A DNA stretch of 48,545 bases, from assembly GCA_030747075.1 (NCBI GenBank), contig JASLLL010000019.1:1-48545 (forward strand), read 5' to 3'. Made by a program: the position numbers and the translations under genes. The notes beneath the pieces are model-generated. The model was not told where the DNA came from. It ran no database searches and saw only the letters and a program-made list of their open reading frames with translations. This DNA is from Gemmatimonadota bacterium (GTDB taxonomy: Bacteria; ARS69). Positions 45,801-48,545 of this stretch are shown in pieces. How positions within the stretch are numbered: the first letter of the stretch is position 1; each line of letters begins with the position of its first letter.

Positions 45801-46107
45801 TGAAGAGCACCGCCGCGACCGCTTCCAGTCTGTCCATGGCCTGCCGGGTCTGACTCTGTTCCCCCGACGAGATCCCCGCGTCGAAATCATACGGCACCAC
45901 GCCGTCCGGCCAGAGATTGGATGCGTGGCCCATGCGGGGCACCCCGCCGGGGTACCGGACTTCGCAGGCAGTCGGGGGACGGTCGGCCCAGGGTGGTTCG
46001 ACTGCGGATTCCCCCCGGGGGGGCGCGGCGGAGGCGGCCAACGACAGCGTGAGTTGCCCGCAAAGAGCAAAGACTGCGACAAAAGTCCGGGTAGAAATGC
46101 GAGCCAT
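42808..46107 (-). CDS. Secreted astacin-type metalloprotease fused to FG-GAP, ASPIC/UnbV and FlgD-like domains
   Basis: The 1,099-residue exported protein. Order: Sec signal (1-28); astacin domain with HEIMHALGVWHEQQRTD (146-162) and Met-turn SVMHYGQ near 198; three beta-sandwich repeats each opening with an NGGEVW-type motif (about 265-550), like Kre9/Knh1-type modules; FG-GAP/VCBS repeats (about 570-930) full of Asp-rich loops such as DYDNDGDPDLY that bind calcium; an ASPIC/UnbV domain (about 930-1000, VEVRWPDG-like LEVRWPDGTLQ); and the FlgD-like end starting PGSPNPFSGSVTLRYDL and closing KRLVRLR. The ATG at 46107 gives a clean signal peptide. The acidic sugar- or protein-binding modules suggest it degrades surface or extracellular protein. 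Confidence 0.92.
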   Translation of the reverse strand: MARISTRTFVAVFALCGQLTLSLAASAAPPRGESAVEPPWADRPPTACEVRYPGGVPRMGHASNLWPDGVVPYDFDAGISSGEQSQTRQAMDRLEAVAAVLFIPRTTESAYLHFGEYGGNWSYVGRQGGAQDISIYNWNYPLIICHEIMHALGVWHEQQRTDRDTYVQINWGNIEAGASGNFFIQSGSTTYGVYDFDSVMHYGQYDFSTNPGFLTTIDVLPPNVAWQSLIGQRDHLSDGDQAGLWHLYPCTTNPSGVVPAATLLTPNGGEAWCALSTQTISWSEGTGIPTLYDVEFSTDGGGTWAPVESGTSSGGGSVSWYVPDAPTASGRVRVVLESCGGTDADTTDADFSILPAAAPAPSVTVPNGGEVWPAGSVQAITWTNASCPETNTTVSLSTDSGVSWSTVIVLSGAAASAGSHDWTLPASATAAGRIRVRTENDAGMAEDASDADFTITGAPVAAVTVPSGGEVWAAGSTHEIIWTNSGGLATTYAVDLSLDGGASWSPVSADAPVPAEPAHLWTLPDTAGAARVRVSLANAAGTHSAASPAFTMVSPAGAGFVNVAHGVAASTGSGQGVTWGDDDADGDLDLFVTETLSANRLLANDGWGDLSDATPAGLEGLGENSGAAVRADYDNDGDPDLYVTVRGGANHLFRNDGGVYAEATAGPEGDAGAGASAAWADYDRDGWVDLYVVNEMAPNLLLRNTGAGFADATVSPLDDSGFGTQATWADIDDDGDPDLYLANLGPNRLYRNDGGGVFVDITTPELAGAAGSYGALFADFDNDADFDLYVANTGAANVLLTNDGFGAFTDTTSPPLDDAGSAYGVAAADYDSDGDMDLFVGNSGSADRLFRNEGAGAFVNVATGDLAGSGNARGAAWGDADGDGDLDLFVANSGSADVLLQNFASGTNHWIHVTLHGTSSNASAIGARVRVVSGGVSRIRQVSGGSGYLSQESLALEFGLGSATVVDTLEVRWPDGTLQTLGAFVADQWISIVETDATDAESGILLPSRAALLPGSPNPFSGSVTLRYDLPLAGVVSLRVYDVAGRMVRTVAQERKEAGRHGVVWDGRTDGGGMTAAGIYFVRYEAGGHAETKRLVRLR

Positions 46108-46188
46108 GGCGTTTCTCTCAAGATGCGAAGCTGCGAAGGGGGCCGCTGCGTGCATTGTCCCACGAAACGCCGGAGAGAGGCAAGCGGG

Positions 46189-47622
46189 TCAGCCCTTCCG
46201 CTTCCTCCGGCTCATCCCATGGCGGGAGAGCATTCGGCTGAAGCTCTGGCGCGGGATGTCGGCGAGGCGCGCGGCCTCCTTCACGACCCCGTGCGATCGG
46301 TGCAGCGCATGTTCCAGGTACCGGCGCTGGAATGCATCCTGCACATGGCCGGAAGCCTCATGGTACGAAAGTCCCATCCACCCGTCCGGCAGGGTGAAGT
46401 CCGCACACCCGAGCGCCGCCCCCTGCCGCTCATCCAGCGCGAGGCTCACCACGGACGCTTCCACCTTGTGGCCTTCTCCCCGGCAGATCAGCTCAATCAC
46501 GAGGTTCTCCAGCTCGCGCACATTGTTCTCGCGGTACTCCCACTCGCTCAGCTTGCGGATGGCGCCCGGCGTGAAACCCCTCGCCCAGTCCCCGAGCCAA
46601 CCCCGATGCCGCAGGAGGAAGTGCTCCGCCAAGATCGGCACATCGTCCAGACGCTCCCGCAGCGGCGGCACCACGATCTCCACTTGCCTCAGCCGGAAGT
46701 GCAGATCTCTCCGAAAGGCCCCGCGCTCGCAGAGATCCCTCAGGTCTTCCTGCGTCACCGAGATCACCCGGAAGTCCGACCGGCGCACCTTCCGCGCATC
46801 CCCGCCGATCCTGCGAAAAGTCTTCTCCTGAAGCACCCGCAGGAGGGCCACCTGCGCGTCGTTCGGAAGTTCGGCGATTTCGTCCAGCATGAGCGTCCCG
46901 CCGTCGGCCGCCTCCACATGTCCGATGCGCTCCGAGTCTCCGTTCGTGAAGGACCCCTTCTCGTGCCCGAAGAGTTCGTCCATGAGAAGCGTCTCCGGAA
47001 GCCCAGGGATCAGCAGATCGACGAAGTTCCCGTCGCGGCGCGCGGAGAGCGCGTGAACCTGTCGCGCCACCAGTTCCTTCCCCGACCCCGACTCGCCCCG
47101 CACGACGACATTCACCGGAGCCGCCGCGATCCGGGCGATCTTCTCCCGCAGCACCATCATGGCGGCCGACTCCCCGACCATCGCCTCCACGCACTCCGGA
47201 ACCGGCGCCGGGGACGGCAGCGGCTCCGAACGCCTGGATTCACGAGCCGCCTTCAGCAGTCCCTTCACGCTCTCGGGGATCTCCTCCGCCCAGCCGTCCG
47301 CCTTCGACAGGTAGTCGTTCGCGCCGCAGCCCAGCGCCCGGACAACCGCCCTCGGATCCGCCTCCCGGCTCAACACGACGCACGGCACGCAGCGGTCCAT
47401 CTTCCGGATGGCTTTCAGCACTTCCAGACCGCTCCGGTCGGGCAGGCGCACTTCCATCACCACCAGATCCGGGGCCGTCTCCCCGAAGACCTCCAGGCCC
47501 TCCTCCCCCGACGACGCCTCATGCAGCGTCCGCCCGGCCCCCAGCAGTCGGCGAAGATGCCGACGAGTGCTCTCCTCCGGTTCGATCAGGAGGATGTCCG
47601 TTCCATTCCCCGCCTGAGTCAT
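46189..47622 (-). CDS. NtrC-family sigma-54 activator with altered receiver and GAFTGA loop
   Basis: The 477-residue response regulator has a receiver domain (8-125), AAA+ domain (about 145-380) and a Fis-type helix-turn-helix (about 440-477, HGVVKEAARLADIPRQSFSR). The phosphate-accepting Asp is replaced by Glu57 in LVVMEVRLPDRSG, and the usual acidic pair reads EPEE. The conserved Lys is present (YLSKAD). Walker A GESGSGKE and Walker B GGTLMLDEI are intact, with the arginine-finger region RRDLHFRL. The sigma-54-contacting GAFTGA loop reads GSFTNG. It could act without phosphorylation or respond to another signal. No sensor kinase is adjacent in the window. Confidence 0.92.
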   Translation of the reverse strand: MTQAGNGTDILLIEPEESTRRHLRRLLGAGRTLHEASSGEEGLEVFGETAPDLVVMEVRLPDRSGLEVLKAIRKMDRCVPCVVLSREADPRAVVRALGCGANDYLSKADGWAEEIPESVKGLLKAARESRRSEPLPSPAPVPECVEAMVGESAAMMVLREKIARIAAAPVNVVVRGESGSGKELVARQVHALSARRDGNFVDLLIPGLPETLLMDELFGHEKGSFTNGDSERIGHVEAADGGTLMLDEIAELPNDAQVALLRVLQEKTFRRIGGDARKVRRSDFRVISVTQEDLRDLCERGAFRRDLHFRLRQVEIVVPPLRERLDDVPILAEHFLLRHRGWLGDWARGFTPGAIRKLSEWEYRENNVRELENLVIELICRGEGHKVEASVVSLALDERQGAALGCADFTLPDGWMGLSYHEASGHVQDAFQRRYLEHALHRSHGVVKEAARLADIPRQSFSRMLSRHGMSRRKRKG

Positions 47623-47785
47623 CGTCCCCTCGCTATGTCGGGCCGCTGGTCAATGACGGCGACCCCCGCACACCCGCGGGCCGCCCATCTGTTCCTCTGT
47701 CGCACCAGACACATCAATGTTTACGCCGAAACACCGCGATTTCACATTCTCTCACGCTCCGCCAGAATGTCTCACGGCGGGGCCG

Positions 47786-48541
47786 CTATCCGCCTGAAGC
47801 CTCCGCCACCCGGAACCTACGGCTCAGAGGAGGCCCTGCGGGATCTTCCGCCTCGACCGACAACTCATACTCTCCCGGGGAAAGGACGGCCGTCGGCACC
47901 ATCACGGCAATCGCCGCGCGCGCAAGATCGATGAGGCTTGCGGCCGACCCCGCATGCGCCCACACCTCCCGGGCCGTGGAATCCTCTGCCCGGAGAATCC
48001 TCACGCAAACACGGTGATCCGACTCCAGATCGGCCCAGTCAGGGTCCGTCGCCTGCACAAGAATGGGCTGCAGCGCCTGACCGGCCCGGATCCGGACGGT
48101 TGGAATCGTTCCCTCCGCGGAACGGACCGGCGCCGCCAGGAACAGGACCGACACGCCGCCCCCCTGTGGGGAGGGCGGCCGGTTCCCCATCCGCCAGAGT
48201 CCCAGCACCGCCGGGACCAGCAGTACCAGAGCCAACGCCCTCCACGCGGGACCCGGCGTGCCCCATACGCCTCCGGAGGGCAGGAGTGCACGCACGCGCT
48301 CCCCCAGACGGAATAGCGGCGAGCGAACCCTTGCGATCGCCTCCCGGGCCACAGTCAGCTCTGCCCGACAGCACGGGCAGCCCGCGAGATGCCGCTCCAG
48401 TGCCTGTGTCGCCTGCTCTTCGGGCGAGTGCCCGGAGACGGCCAGCGCCGCCAGAGCCTCCGCCGACGCGTGAGAGTCCCCGCCCCCCCCCCCCCCCCAA
48501 CCAGCCGCCCCCCCGCCACGCCCCACAACCCACCCCCCCAC
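47786..48541 (-). CDS. Anti-sigma-factor-like protein with zinc finger, N-terminus lost at contig end
   Basis: Readable part from about residue 22: a zinc-finger ZAS-like segment ALERHLAGCPCCRAEL (His-x3-Cys-x2-Cys), a linker, one membrane helix (WRALALVLLVPAVLGLW), and an extracytoplasmic beta-rich domain of about 130 residues ending RRFRVAEASGG. This is the layout of membrane anti-sigma factors that hold an ECF sigma factor, whose gene would lie just beyond the edge. The first ~20 codons fall in the C/G-run stretch at 48480-48545 and are not trustworthy, so the true start is unknown. Function is inferred from layout only. Confidence 0.6.
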   Translation of the reverse strand: MGGWVVGRGGGAAGWGGGGGGDSHASAEALAALAVSGHSPEEQATQALERHLAGCPCCRAELTVAREAIARVRSPLFRLGERVRALLPSGGVWGTPGPAWRALALVLLVPAVLGLWRMGNRPPSPQGGGVSVLFLAAPVRSAEGTIPTVRIRAGQALQPILVQATDPDWADLESDHRVCVRILRAEDSTAREVWAHAGSAASLIDLARAAIAVMVPTAVLSPGEYELSVEAEDPAGPPLSRRFRVAEASGG

Positions 48542-48545
48542 CCCC
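48480..48545. other. C-rich low-complexity contig end
   Basis: Long C runs broken by a few other bases, unlike any sequence in the window. Probably sequencing or assembly error at a contig end rather than biology. Confidence 0.75.

Noticed and set aside
45640-47934. Plus-strand open frame of over 750 codons
   Set aside because: Antisense to the astacin and sigma-54 activator genes; no domain and no ribosome site.

Overview
This window is high-GC bacterial chromosome, almost certainly from a Gram-negative, little-cultured lineage. Three large secreted proteins end in a FlgD-like beta-sandwich with a 'PNPF' motif at its start. An astacin protease is fused to FG-GAP and ASPIC/UnbV modules, and there are an OprB-type porin and lipoproteins. 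That mix suggests a metagenome-assembled genome near Candidatus Eisenbacteria or related FCB-type phyla; this is inference from protein style, not a phylogenetic result. Both ends cut genes, and the last ~65 bases are C-rich noise typical of a contig end.

Layout, left to right. (1) 1-7952: NADP isocitrate dehydrogenase and histidine ammonia-lyase on the minus strand; then on the plus strand an overlapping trio (amidohydrolase, PTS EIIA-like protein, ribose-5-phosphate isomerase), a small XRE regulator with a good sigma-70-like promoter, and a HAD 5'-nucleotidase. (2) 8024-14372: a double-length ThyX-like protein facing a tightly overlapped TRAP transporter operon of the TatT-associated (TPAT) kind, which has an extra secreted protein at its end. 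(3) 14471-18883: two secreted proteins, a gene-poor kilobase holding tRNA-Glu-like repeats, and tRNA-Glu. (4) 19019-24110: lexA with an upstream DnaE-C-terminus-like gene and a candidate operator, a beta-helix secreted protein, a porin, and tRNA-Lys. (5) 24075-26270: a ~2.2-kb segment bounded by a 39-bp tRNA-Lys direct repeat, carrying a HupE-like metal permease, an anchor protein and a broken NicO-like gene. (6) 26246-34265: the proteostasis block tRNA-Leu, tig, clpP, clpX, lon, small ORF, engB, purA. (7) 34313-42806: thiolase and PaaI-type thioesterase facing a six-gene overlapping propionyl-CoA to succinyl-CoA cluster. (8) 42808-48545: the astacin fusion protein, a sigma-54-type activator with a non-canonical receiver, and a truncated zinc-finger anti-sigma-like protein.

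Most genes are housekeeping or central metabolism. Propionyl-CoA carboxylase, methylmalonyl-CoA mutase and epimerase together feed succinyl-CoA to the TCA cycle. The points most worth a second look are the complementary half-motifs of the ThyX fusion, the DnaE-like partner of lexA, the fifth gene of the TPAT operon, the histone-H1-like tail of Lon, the Asn in place of the catalytic Asp of ClpP, and the two tRNA-bounded segments. I saw no CRISPR array, rRNA, integrase or intact insertion sequence.
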